From: Mycteria americana
Lineage: Eukaryota > Chordata > Aves > Ciconiiformes > Ciconiidae
DNA length: 64,000 nt
Reading direction: 5' to 3'
NCBI RefSeq assembly: GCF_035582795.1
Contig: NC_134366.1
Span: 142,230,419-142,294,418, forward strand
Shown in pieces: positions 13,731 through 25,460 of this stretch. The position numbers and the translations under genes were made by a program. The notes beneath the pieces are model-generated. The model did not search any database. It worked only from the letters and a program-made list of their open reading frames with translations, and was not told where the DNA came from. Numbering within the stretch: position 1 is the first letter of the stretch; every line of letters starts with the position of its first letter.

Positions 13731-15177
13731 AGACAGGTCAAAGGAAAGCTAGAGATACCTGTTATGATGTAATGTGTTGGGTATTCAAGACTTATTCTTG
13801 CATTTGGAAGTGCCAGTGGGAGTTGTAGTCAGCATGCCTTGCAGACAGACACAGCACTTCAGAGTCCATGCAGGCTGCGCCTGGGCAAACGCAGTCTGTC
13901 CTGAAGTTACCACACTTAAATTATCTGGTTCAGATAGCTGGTTTAGATTAGCTGCTTTCCACCAGCTCCTGTTCGCCCCATGGAAGTAGCAACAGGGAGT
14001 AATCTACCTCCCTTTGGCAGCTCTGCGGAGTGAGCATGATGGGATCACTCATCTCAAACAGTCTCAGCAAAAAGACTGCAGCTGTGCCAGCCACTAGCAT
14101 GAGAGCAGGTGAAGAGAGACATAAGAGGCCAAAGGCTCCTCTTCCAGCTTCCATGCCTTGCAAGGCCACATACTGCCTGGCCTTTAAGCTTTTCAAGGGC
14201 TTTGAAACCTTTGTCTGAGAGGTGCTAGAACTGCGGGGTAGCCAGGGAAATTCTCATGCCTGAGACCAAATCCAGGTGCAGATATAATCCCTAAGTAAAG
14301 AGAAATCAATTTGGAGGAAATCCTGAACTGCATATCCAGAAACACGAGCACCTAGGTGGGCATCATCTGGCAGCACACAACCCGCTACTCAGCTGATCAG
14401 GGTCATCACAATGAAGCCCCTAGAGGTATAGCTTTATTGCTTTTCATCTGACCAACATCAGCAAAAACAGTATGTAGCAGCGGGGGGACTGGCTTCAGGG
14501 AACACAGGTTGGTAGTCCATGTTGAAGCTGTAGTTACCATTACTCTACAAATTGCTAGCAATCATGTTAACTAGTTTAAAATTTCAGACACATGTCTAAA
14601 AGATATGTGTGGGGGGGTTATCCCCACATACATTAATCATTGCAGACCCGCTGATGATACTTGCACCCCTCTTCACCCCATTGTCACATATCATTTCCAT
14701 TACCCACCACATTCATCTTCCTTTTGCCTTTCCTTTTGCAGAAGTGGAATCAGGTTTCCTGGCCCAGAGGCTGTTGCCAATTGAAGTTCATCAGGCTGCC
14801 TTACATTTCAATATCTTCCCGTCTCTTCTTTGTTTTGTTCTTTTTCTTAATTTATTCTGCCCAAGCTAATCATCCTAGGACAAGAAGGACAAGAAACTTC
14901 TTTGAAACATGAATAGTTTCGGCAGGATACTTTGGCCAGAAGATGCTATAAAAATACTGCACGTTTTCCTTTCCTCTTCAATAAATGAACATATCACTTC
15001 ATTCTGTGTCCAGCCATCACCAACCTAAGGGTCTGCCACCATAATTTTAACTTCTCAACTGGCCTTCCAGCCAGTATCTCAATACATTGTATGTCCAGGA
15101 TGACTCGCGCTACTGTTTTATTTACGATGCAATCAAAGGCTGTAGGAGAGTGAGCAGTTACTGCTTTCCCAATGCAT

Positions 15178-15194
15178 AAAAAAAAAAAAAAAAT
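15178..15194 (+). repeat. A17 homopolymer
   Basis: A run of 17 A with no processed pseudogene or LINE body recognised upstream. Confidence 0.9.
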
Positions 15195-16112
15195 CCTCTT
15201 TCTTTTAGCCCTATATTATGAACATTTGAAGGTCTCCATTTTTTCCTCTTCCTCTTTCTTGTCCTCTCAGAAAGAGCAGCAGGGGGTAGATAGAGCGTGC
15301 TGAATACACGTCTCTAATTCATCTACATTTAGAGTATGTTTTGCAAGGTCTATTAGCAGAAAATGTATTAGTAACCCTTAAACAAAATGGTTTCCTTCAA
15401 ATCTTCCTTGTTTGGTAGCTCTGGCAACAATGACCGCTTCTTACAGGAGAGGAAATAAACATCCACCTGCAGCCTTCACTAAGGTAAAAAGTGAGAAAGA
15501 TGACTTGTTATTTCAGCAGTATCACTGACTCACAGTGACACCAGAAACTTTATTTTTTACTGGGGAAGGACAGCTTCAGCATCTATGAAAGCTCTGATGA
15601 CAAGCTATCAAGCCAGCACCCAAACCAGGACGCAGGTCTGACCATTATTCTTAATTAATATTTGCTTATGGGAGACTCCAGGAAGTGAGAAATGCTGTCC
15701 AATCATTCATGAAACACAGGTCCCAGGTCTAAGATGCTTACGTTTTCAGAACAGAGAAATACACCAAGAGGAAGAGAAAAGAAACAATAGCCTACAATTT
15801 ATACATAGCTCACAAAGAGCAGCACAGCAGAAAAAGAGAGATGTAAATAGAGATAGGAGAAGGCTTGTCCATTTTTTGGAATTATTTTCAACTGCAGTCA
15901 CAAATTTTGTAGTCTGCAGCACCAGAAACAATGACAAGACATCAGATTTAGCATCAAAATTACCTACCTGGTACCAGAAATGCATCTCCCAACCTGCAGT
16001 GCATTAGCTGACTTCATACTGTAATTGTAATGAATCTCTTATTGGACCCTTGCTTCCCTGGACAATGCCATATTGTAAGGACTAAATACATCATCAGTGA
16101 GCCTCATTCTCG

Positions 16113-16174
16113 TGTATTACACTAATATATCATTGGAATGACAACTGCTTCTGATGATATATTAATGTAATACA
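16113..16174. repeat. Strong inverted repeat / hairpin
   Basis: The arm tgtattacactaatatatca plus t (16113-16133) and the arm at 16154-16174 are reverse complements at 20 of 21 positions, separated by a 20-base loop. As RNA this would be a short hairpin, and as DNA a possible cruciform. The sequence is AT-rich, but near perfection over 21 bases is much more than its surroundings show. It may be the core of a small palindromic transposon or an RNA hairpin. No precursor of a known microRNA is recognised. Confidence 0.75.
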
Positions 16175-16712
16175 TCAGTAGTGTGGGGCTCCTATGGGGT
16201 ATTACTCAGGAACAGGGGCCATCTAAAGAAAACAGACCCAGAGTCAAATTCAGTTTAATTACTGAATGAAAGGGCTATCAGGACCAAGGTTACACATAAT
16301 GCTAACATTCTTACATCATCCATGAGATTAATTTGCAACCTCATTACATATTAACCTTGCAATTTTAGATAGTAATTGTAGGATTTGGATTTGCCTGCTG
16401 ATATGAGTAATTCACAAACCATAACCTCCCCAATATTTTATAGTGATCCATGAATAATGCAGCTATTTTTATTCTGCCCATCTTACATTCCATGATAGTT
16501 AAGCAACACATCAAATGTGTAGCTATAAAACCAGATTTGGAAAAACAACACTCTATTTGAAACTGTAGTCACTGGGCACCATATAAACATTTGCACTTGC
16601 ACAGTGCATTCAAAAGAGAGAGACAACTGGTATTTGCTTTTGCAGTCAATTATGCAGCACATTTTCGTGTATCATTTGTCTTAAAGCTATCATAAAGCAT
16701 GTACAATTCTGC

Positions 16713-16783
16713 TGGGGTTTTTTTCTTTGTGTTTTTTGTGGGGTTTTTGCTGGTTTTTTTTGTAGGGGACTTTTTTTTTCAGA
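16713..16783 (+). repeat. T/G-rich low-complexity tract
   Basis: Runs of T broken by gg and gggg, complementary in style to the A/C tracts at 24 and 25 kb. The plus strand ends in tttttttttcag, which mimics a splice acceptor but is not followed by any plausible exon. Confidence 0.8.
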
Positions 16784-17561
16784 GCTCCCCAGGGACTGAA
16801 ATGGTGCATTCTACTGTTCTTTAAGTTAAGTTATGAGTTGGATTCTGAAATGCTTTTAACAAAAGGACTTCCATAACAATATTGCAGTGTCCACTGACAT
16901 GAAATATATCCAGAGTCATCTTCCCTTGGACTTGTTCCTCCCTAATTTTAATGCTACTATATTATAAGTTATCCAGAGAATCCACCTATATATTATGAAT
17001 CAAACTGGCACCAGAGGTGATATTATTTAAACTAGAACTTCTGGTGGTCTTTTATTTCATGTTTATTAAGATTATAGCCAAATGCTGAAAATTTTCATAG
17101 AACAGCATATAGCATCATGCCAAAAGACATAATGTATATTTGATTTTATAAACATCTTACTGTGTCTAATACAGATGCTATACTTATTCTTGAAGAGACT
17201 GTTTTGTTTAATAAGCATTTATCTATTGTTAATGTCTTTGGAGAATTCATCTTGGGGTTTATACTGAAGATAAATGCAAGCGTGTGAGGGTTTATGAAAA
17301 ATGTCTCAGCAAGTGACAGGAAGCCTGATATGAGTTACCACAGTCCGCTTCACATGTGGGGCAATCCACTGCTTGTCTTGCATTTATTATATTTTCTTGC
17401 TAGGCATTTTCTCTTTCTTTTCCTGAGACCCTTTGATACTATATACTTTTAAATACCAAACATTGACAGTAAATCTGAAAAGAATGCATGATGTAGAAAA
17501 AGAGACAAAACTATTGATGTAAAATGTAGCTACAATAAGATAAAGAAGAAACCACAAAGAA

Positions 17562-17578
17562 TTTTTTTTTTTTTTTTT
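17562..17578 (+). repeat. T17 homopolymer
   Basis: A run of 17 T. The reverse strand shows no recognisable retroposed body ending here. Confidence 0.9.
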
Positions 17579-18289
17579 AAATGGTGTGTGCATGAGGGAA
17601 GGGAGTCAGAATTTAAAAGGAATTAACTGAACGTCAACTGCATGTCCCAACGACACATGTCATTTTAGCTCACTAGGGTGATGTGCGTATTATTTATAAA
17701 ACTGTTCAAAGCTGCAGTTAGAAATTCTCCCAAGAATAAATGGAATTCTCACAAAACAAACTGTCACTGTCTTGTGAGGAAAGTAAATTGTGTGCATATC
17801 TGTCTATATCTAATCTTATCTAATCTTTGTGTGCCTTATACCTGGGATGATAATAAATAATGTATTGCGGGCGTGGAGAGAGGTTATGGAAGTATAGTAA
17901 ATTAGAGAAAAGCCCCATGTGACCTATCAGCCAAGTTCCCAAGATAGGTTTCTTTTCGTTATTTTCTAATTAGTAACAACTTCTCCCTTCCTCTGTCGCA
18001 TATTTCCCTTAGCCCACGGTCTGAACTGAAGGCAGATCTGTTACAAACTCTATTGTAGAATCTTCAGGATGTCAGTAGTAGCTGGAATTAAATTAGATTT
18101 CAACTCTCGCAAATTAATGAGTAACCTTGAGGTGTTTGAATGTATCTGGTATGTCAATAATGTAATGCGCAACAGAAAAAGGATGAACTTTGCTCATACA
18201 CCATGTGGAGGCTTTCCCCTGTGAGTTTTATACGGTGAATTATTTACTAGTTATTGAATTAATCAGACAATTTTTACTTTTTGGCACTT

Positions 18290-18600
18290 TTAAAATCTTA
18301 TATTTAAAATCTGCTTATGTACTTAATTGAATGGACATCACATGCAAACCTGCTCCTCGGTGAGCCAGCCCCGCTTGTTTACAGGAATTCAAAAATAAAA
18401 TAAAAGCGCATTTCCCCCTCAGCATCAGCAGGACAGCCTGGTGAGAAAGCGCGCTGTGCTGCAGACACCTTGTGCAACTAAAGAGTGTCAGAGGGAGAGG
18501 GGAGATGGACTGGAGTGCATCAGTCTGGCTGTACTCAGGGGCTGAATGAATTTGAAACATGACCAAGTCTGAATGGAATAGTGGTCAGAAAGCCAGGAAC
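18290..18600. promoter_or_regulatory. Candidate conserved non-coding element
   Basis: This is a repeat-free stretch of moderate GC with retained CpGs (gagaaagcgcgctgtgctgc) between AT-rich flanks. The 83-codon minus-strand frame across it has no recognisable product. A regulatory role is suggested only by composition. Confidence 0.2.
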
Positions 18601-18821
18601 AATTACTTCAGATTACAAAATGCTTGAACGATTTACTTCACAAGACAACTGCACAGTCTCCTTGTGCTAAAGGACTATCAATACTATATTTGGACAAAAT
18701 TTGATGAAAGGAGTTGAAGGGGGGGGGAGATTCGCATTGTGTAAGATGAAAGCGGTGAAGTATTTAAATAGAAATGTATTCCAGTAACCAAAATCCCTGC
18801 CCAGCATCATCTTTGTTTCAG

Positions 18822-18869
18822 AAAGTCTGATTAGTTAACATATTCCATCACCTTGGGAAGAAAGCTGAG
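18822..18869 (+). other. Exon-like segment, 48 bp, non-coding if real
   Basis: It is bounded by the acceptor catcatctttgtttcag and the donor gctgag|gtaagc. Stops occur in all three frames within 48 bases, so it cannot be a coding exon. It sits in a repeat-poor stretch that may be a conserved non-coding element. Confidence 0.15.
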
Positions 18870-19729
18870 GTAAGCGGCTTAATTTATAGATGGATGGAAC
18901 AAACTTATTTAAAAATTCTCACTACGTTATCATGAATCATGTAGGCCTATTAAACTAATTGCTAAGTAAATTTAAGCAGTATTACAGTAGATTTCAGTGA
19001 ATTTATCATCAATCTAAAGAGATCTTTGGTGGTCTCATGCTGCCCCCCACAGATATGTCTCAGAACATTCATTATGCCATAATTACAAAGTCTCTTTGAA
19101 GAGGCTAAAAATCCCAAGACTCCTCTCATCAATTATTTTCACCTGTTAATTCATTTTGTGTGAGGTAATAACCTCAGCATAATAACAAATGTGCAAGTAC
19201 TCCGATTTTGCAATTAAAAGCAGCAGGGCTCCTATTTTGATCATACAGACTGTGACATCCATCATAGAAAACAATTTGGGCCTAGCGGGATGACAGATGC
19301 CACACTGATGGCTCTACTAACTAACTGCCTGTCCTGAAAAAAAATGGTCCCGTTTCAGCCTGCAGCTGCAAGCTATCTGATAGCTCCTGACCAGTCAGCA
19401 GGGGAAAGCCTGCAGTGACTAAATTACTGAAAGGTAATTTTACTTCGCAAAATGAGGATTTTGGAGCCATATATGTATGCATTCCAGTGGCTGGTGTAAT
19501 TTGGAAACAAATAGTCCTTTTCATTTGAAAATGGCTGGAATCGCTGCCAGTGTTCAGAGAGTATTGTTTCTCCGCTTTTACATGAGAAATACAGGGTAAT
19601 ACTCATTATTTCTCCCCTTTCACATCTTATTAGACACAGAAGGCAAGGTGGTTATCTCTGCTTTCTTTAGCTAAATCTGCACAAGTAGGATTTCTTACAA
19701 CCTCTGGACAGGTGCCTAAATAATAGAAG
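18870..19729. other. Repeat-poor, gene-free DNA
   Basis: There are no recognisable repeats and no coding signal. The stretch has several TAAT/ATTA cores and might continue the neighbouring candidate regulatory DNA. Confidence 0.4.
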
Positions 19730-20130
19730 AGTGCTCATTTTAGCCTTTCAGTTTGTATCAAGGCTGAGTGAGCCCTGTCTGGGGAATGATCCCGCTATCA
19801 CCACCGAGCCTTAAAGTGATATGCCCTCATCTGAAACTCCACTAAAAACAATGAAGCAAACTGCGGGCGCAGGCAGCTCATTAGCCTCGGGACTGATTCA
19901 CCAAGGAAATAATTTGATGTTGAATTAATGACAGAAAAGCTGTTGTCCTGACTGGGGGGTGGGGGGCTGGAGGAAGCGGGGGGGTGCATATACTCGAAAA
20001 AGAATCTCAGAAAACGCAGCCAACTTATTTTCCTCACTGAAGTGCATAACGTGATACTTTAGCATTGGACCAATTAGCTTAAAACATTTAGTGCTGAAAT
20101 ACTGCATACTCTGAGTAAACAAGACGACTG
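19730..20130. promoter_or_regulatory. Candidate conserved non-coding element with G-rich core
   Basis: This repeat-poor stretch has CpG-containing segments (ccgctatcaccaccgagcct, actgcgggcgcaggcagctc), homeodomain cores (gaattaatga, ccaattagct) and a G-rich tract at 19954-19984. A phrase ggactgattcaccaaggaaa (19890-19909) resembles the end of the palindromic MITE family, so part of it could be an exapted repeat. Conservation is not demonstrated. Confidence 0.25.
19954..19984 (+). other. Potential G-quadruplex tract
   Basis: G runs of 6, 6 and 7 occur within 31 bases (19954-19959, 19961-19966, 19978-19984). Long runs can split to supply the four G tracts needed for a quadruplex on the plus strand. 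Folding is inferred from the pattern only. Confidence 0.4.
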
Positions 20131-20208
20131 ATTAAGCCTATAACTTTCTAATGGGAAACACACGATGTTGCTGTCAACTAATGTGAAATATGTCAATGTG
20201 GTCTGGGA

Positions 20209-20252
20209 TTTTTGGTTTTGTTTTTGTTTGTCCTTTTTTTTGGTTTTGTTTT
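20209..20252 (+). repeat. T/G-rich low-complexity tract
   Basis: A 44-base stretch of gttttt and ggttttg units. Confidence 0.75.
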
Positions 20253-21470
20253 ATCCAGTAGGTCTAAAATCTGGTGACTGGAGGAAGAAGCTGTTCGGGT
20301 TACTAACAGCAGCAGATGCAAATTATGAAGGAAAACCGTACTACTGAAAGAAAGGTAGTAGGTATTGTAAGGATTATGTTTTCAGATTTCAGCACACTAA
20401 TGCAGAGCAACAAAAGATCAGCAGAGGGCCAAAGGTTAAGTATAGCATGAACTTTCTCAGTGGCTGTGCACCTTAAGATGAAAAGATAGCCCTGTTTATG
20501 ACATCTGCAGACTACAATGCTTACCATTTCATACTTCCCTCCCACATTCTCTGCGGACAAAGAGCCGTGCTCAGCTTCTTGGGAAAAATCTACTGTTTCT
20601 TACTCCATCATATTACACTCATAAACCCTGTCAGCAATAAAGGATGTATGGGTAGGCAGAGGCAGGGATGTGCAGCTAGTAAACTACATAATCATACCAG
20701 AAAAGATACCAGCATTTCAGTCTTTCAATTGGCTCTCTATTTAGGAATCTGCACCATGCTACAATGTCGTGGAGGTGAGGCTAATTCTTGGGGCAGGCGG
20801 GTGCTCCAGCTCAGGCAGACAATGTGGCTGAGGTGTTTGCCCAGCATTTCCAGATATAGAAAGCAGCCTTTTCTAACCAGCTGCAGGATTTACAACACAG
20901 AACGTGCGAGCTTTTTTTGTAGGATTATGCTGCGATAAAAGCAAACAAAAGAGATTAATCAAAACAAGTAAATTAGTATTACCCATCTTAGATGTTCTTT
21001 AATGCAAAGCCAATAGTTCTTGCCCTTTATGCACATGCTCCTACAGTAACTAATGTACAGTGGCCATCAACAAATTACGACTCGTGACACTTTTGCTGCT
21101 GCAATATTAAGCCCAAAGTCCTATGGAGAAAATATATGGTTTTTATTACCAAATTGTTCTTGTTTACAATTCTAATATCCTCTTCATTATCTACTTTTCC
21201 AGACATTTTAGGCAGTTCTGAAGACCTGGGGCAGCACTAGTCCTGTCATAAAGAGAAATTAATGTTGTTAAAGATGGCCTAGCTGCCCTCTGGGACAGCT
21301 GAAGATGTGAAAATACAAGGTTCTGTTTTAAAGATGAAAATGATTAAAGGTACAGGCACCTTGCTCTTAGTGCAGCCACTAAAACTTTTAATAAAATACT
21401 TCAGCAGAAAAAAGCTGCTTTACTTCTTCCACTGTAAGTCTTAAGGAAAAAAATGAGAGCGAGAGGGGAA

Positions 21471-21484
21471 GGGGGGGGGGGGGG
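21471..21484 (+). repeat. G14 homopolymer
   Basis: An uninterrupted run of 14 G inside a purine-rich stretch (from about 21450 to 21492). Long G runs are rarer than A runs and are prone to sequencing and replication error. Confidence 0.9.
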
Positions 21485-21850
21485 AGAGAGAACTTTGTTC
21501 TATAAGAAGAGGCTTGCTTTAAGGACTAATAAGCGTAAAAAGGACCTCATCATTATAAAGAACCTATTCGTCTCAGCAACAGCTCACTTAATAAAGACTG
21601 GATGATAGAAAAACCAGTAGAGCTGTCTCCAAATAGCCAGTAAGCTAATTAGGTGCATTGTAACAGGTAGCCCTTACAAAAACTGACAGGCTTAAGCCAG
21701 CATGCCGCAAATACTTAAGAACATTGTAGCAGATGTACAGCGGTTATTGTATCCTCTTCAAGGCTGTTGCTGCTGCCACAATTTTATAAGCTTACGCACC
21801 TCAAGCCCTTAAAGAAGCTCAAAACGGGTTTCAGTGGGAGAAACGAAAAG

Positions 21851-21868
21851 AAAAAAAAAAAAAAAAAA
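21851..21868 (+). repeat. A18 homopolymer
   Basis: A run of 18 A without an identifiable retroposed gene in the preceding few hundred bases. Confidence 0.9.
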
Positions 21869-23534
21869 GAGCTAGAGAGACAAGAAACACAAACCTGCTG
21901 AAGATATTATATGAGCTTTTAGGGGCCCCAGACCAAAGAGACCTTTCAGAAGGAATGGTTCAGCTGCCTGGAAGAAAATGTCAGGAAACACAAAAGACGA
22001 GAGCATAACCTTTGTCCTAGCAGGGATGGAAGAGTATCTGTCAGAACTTCACCTTCATAATCTTGCCCACCTCAGTCATTTTTTACTGGTTAAATGAAGG
22101 TTACAGGATTTGCTCTGAAGACAAAATGCCCCTTTCTCCTTAAAAAATATTGTTGAAGTTAAAAGGCAAGTTTACATTCTCATTTCACCAACTAGTCATA
22201 TTCACTGGTCTCTCTTTTGTTTGGTTTTGTTTGTTTTCTCTACTTTGGGAAGAGGTCAGATCTTACAGTCGTGTCTCTCATATGCTTTTGATTTTCTAGC
22301 AATAATCTGATGTAATTGATGGTATACAGAAGCCATTTGAGGACTTCTAGGTCCCTTAATGATAGTGGCAGAGCTGCAAAGGAAACCACTGCTGGTTTGG
22401 ATGCTCAGGGAAGTCTAACTTCCCATCATTGGAGCTGGGACCATGGTACTAACTCGCTGTGGGTAAAAGCCCATGGCAACAGAGAGGCCTGGAAGCAAAG
22501 AAAGTTTAGCTTCCAAGCAGCAGTGCCTCTTCAGAAAGCAATGGCTTCTGCTGGAAACCGCGAGGGAGCCAGAGGCCTCGGTATGAGAGAAGCAGAATTA
22601 TGTGAATACTCCCCCACTCCGGCTGCATTCATGTGGAACAAGTGATGCAAAAAATCTCTGTCAGGATACCTTCTTTCTGTTCTGCAAAGCTAACTTTATC
22701 ATGACACTAAATGTAAATTAATATCTGCTAGCATGTATGTGAAAAAGGTATTTTTCAATCCACAGTGTTATCAGCAGACGCTTTAAAATCCTTCCCATCC
22801 CCTGGGGTGAATACACCGAATAATACTGTATTCCTGCAAGAGACATCTAATACTATATTCAAGACTGGAGAAAAATACCATGCGTTTTGCAAATCCATAG
22901 ACAGTTACAGAAGTAACTTTCCATTAGGGAAAATATCAGTGCCAAAATGTGGTCTATGGGCTCTAGAGCTCCAAATAAGCGTTACCACTTCCAAAGATGT
23001 AAACTACTACACCAAATAATTAAAACGTATTCTTGTCGTGATATGGACTATGAAAGTGTTAAAACTTAGTAAACAGGATTAGTTTGTAATTATCAATGTT
23101 CTTTCAGGGGTGAGTACATAGTATGATGATCTCAAGTAAAAAAGCATCTACTTTAGGATCAGCCTACACTATATTATACATACACTTGCTCACGCATAAG
23201 CTATTATTGGAAAGCAAAGTTCAAAACTGGTAAGCTAGAAGGTGCCAGAATTAAGATTGCTTGTGCAACATTAATTCACTCATTGAGGTATATGCACGAC
23301 AATGTGGGGTTTAATTACATGATCAAACTATTTTCCTTTTGTAGGAAGTCTGCCTCATTTACTTTGTGGCCTCATATCTTAATAATTTTAACAAACTGAC
23401 ACTTTTCAAATCCTTCTGTAAAGCCAGGTGTATTAATTTCCTTGTGTACTTTCTGAGGGCATGCACTCCCAAAATATCTGAAACATTGGTTTCTTTCCAC
23501 ACAAACCATTTATGTGAAGAAATTCCATTACTCC

Positions 23535-23575
23535 CTTTTTACAGTTGGAGAATTAAGGATGAAAAAAATAAGATC
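23535..23575 (-). repeat. Possible MIR-like relic
   Basis: The sequence ctccctttttacagttggag followed by aattaaggatg resembles the MIR core on the minus strand. It is weakly preserved and without clear flanks. Confidence 0.25.
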
Positions 23576-24115
23576 AGAAATGTCTACTAATTTTGAGTGC
23601 CCAGGTGAAGAAAACTGGACACTGAGTTTTAAAAGAATTTTAGAGATTTTAGAGAACTTAATCTTTTTTGCACAGCTCCTGTAACTTCAGTTGCAACTTT
23701 AAGTATCCAGCACATCTGCAAATCAGCATCTCAAGAATATGGAGGATATACAATTATTGTTAGTGGTGTAGCTTAGTCAGCTTCCCTAGCAACGTATAGG
23801 AATGCTGTGGCAGAGACAGACACAAAACCCAGTTTCCCAAGTCAGCACTTGACTGTTTCAGCTATGAGGCTCTCCCTTGTCTTCTTGCAATCCCTTCCCT
23901 CATCCACTTCATGATCCCAAGCATGCCCAGCACATGAGCTTTCTACACAACTCTGATTGATTGCTCTCAAGAACATCTTACGTCCCCTTATACTAAAAGT
24001 CTCTTGGAAAAATAAAAATGTGTGACACATAATTAAATTCTGTATCTTTTTATATACACACAAAAGAAATCAATTGTCCTGTCAACAGTTTTTATGTTCT
24101 GTTTTCCAGGTATTT

Positions 24116-24180
24116 AAAAAAAAAAACAAAACAAAACCAAAACCAAAGAAAAACCAAACACAAAACCAACAACAACAACA
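24116..24180 (+). repeat. A/C-rich low-complexity tract
   Basis: Units such as aaaac, aaaacc and aac follow each other for 65 bases and end in an aac trinucleotide run. Similar A/C or G/T tracts recur at 25374-25460, 16713-16783 and 20209-20252. Confidence 0.85.
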
Positions 24181-25373
24181 AGTTGAAACCCAAGAAGTAT
24201 TACCATGTTGGTTCTGCTGAACAGAATATTCTATCATGTAATTTAATGGTCACTGAGATGATTGCCTCTATCTCCACATTAGTGTGTTTAAGGATGCTGA
24301 TTTAGTCGGTTCACAAATGACATCAGCTATTTACCTTCAACCATTTACACTAAACAGATATGGAGAGATGTTGCTGAAATGGAGACACTGGAGATGCCAG
24401 CCTGGGATAGCAGGTCCTCCTCTGTGACAAGCAGTCACAGATGCAGCTTGGTGGGACTGTAGCTTATTCCATAGCCCACTCATTTTTGTGATTTTTCTCA
24501 ACAAAACCATTAGGATTTTGAAAAAGTTATAAGCAATTGAAAGCAAAATATTCTAGTGGGAAGCACCTTAGTAGCTAGCAAAACTAATAGCTAGCCTCAC
24601 CTTATAAAATTATCACAGTCAACAGGAATCTTTGCTTTATTGCTACAATAATGGAAGATGTGGGAATCTGCTGTCATTTGATATTGGAAGGTACAGAAAG
24701 GAGTACTGTGACCTTGCCTGTGGGAAGAAATATAATCAAAGGAACCAACCAGCATCAAAATAAGGACAACATAATATGTCTTCTAACAACGTTTCAGAAA
24801 GTTTCACAAACACTGAACAGCATTGATTAAAATTATAATTTCCACCACGATAATGCCATGTGTGGCACTAGCCTGTAACACTTGCTCATGATCAGTTAAA
24901 ATGGCATGATTTAATCTTCCTTGTCTCTACATACTGTGACAAGCAGGAAGGTGGGGACTTAATGCAAGTGGCAGACATTATGGTACGATCACAAAAATCA
25001 GTGAGGCGTGGAATAAAATTTTAGTCACACAAACTGCATCTGTGACTTCTTGTCCCAGTCAGAGTCCCAAAGTGGGAACTGCAGGAAAAGAGTTGCCTCA
25101 GCCACAGCTGTAGTCACAGCTTTATGGAGAATTCTCCTTACAGTAATACCTTCCTTCTCCTTCTGAACCTCGGGAACTCTCCTAGTCAGCATCAACAGCA
25201 ATAGGACCATGATTCCTATTTCTTTTTAGTCATCTTCTACCCAGAGGATGTAATTAGGGAGTCTTCCCTGGGCTTTTCAGGGTGCAAGATTTACAGACTT
25301 TAGGAGCTCAGGACCTGGTCCACAGTTAGTAGAAATTACCAGAGATTTGTCAATTTATATATAAAGTTACTGT

Positions 25374-25460
25374 TTAAAAAAAACAAACAAAACAACCCCC
25401 CCCAAAAAAAAAAAAAAACAAACCAGAAAACAAAAAACCCCAAAACAAAACAAAACCACA
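25374..25460 (+). repeat. A/C-rich low-complexity tract
   Basis: 87 bases of A with interspersed C, including an eight-C run and a 15-A run, in the same style as 24116-24180. Confidence 0.85.

Larger units (their letters stand above)
11481..16112. other. Gene-free AT-rich DNA
   Basis: It contains the MIR-like relic at 13685, small dyads at 13604-13643 and an A17 run. The sequence gtgggagttgtagt at 13818 resembles part of a ZNF143-type site but lacks the rest of it. Confidence 0.6.
16175..18289. other. Gene-free AT-rich DNA
   Basis: T/G-rich and T17 tracts are the only features recognised. Confidence 0.6.
20253..24115. other. Gene-free DNA
   Basis: The 146-codon frame at 20498-20938 and the 109-codon frame at 22316-22645 have no recognisable family features or splice context. 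G14 and A18 runs lie between them. I call no gene. Confidence 0.55.

Noticed and set aside
13815..13840. ZNF143/THAP11-like site (gggagttgtagt)
   Set aside because: Only half of the long motif is present, and the companion part needed for a confident call is missing. A similar half match at about 982-1000 is equally incomplete.
20498..20938. 146-codon plus-strand open frame
   Set aside because: No family resemblance or gene context, and length within chance for 64 kb in six frames.
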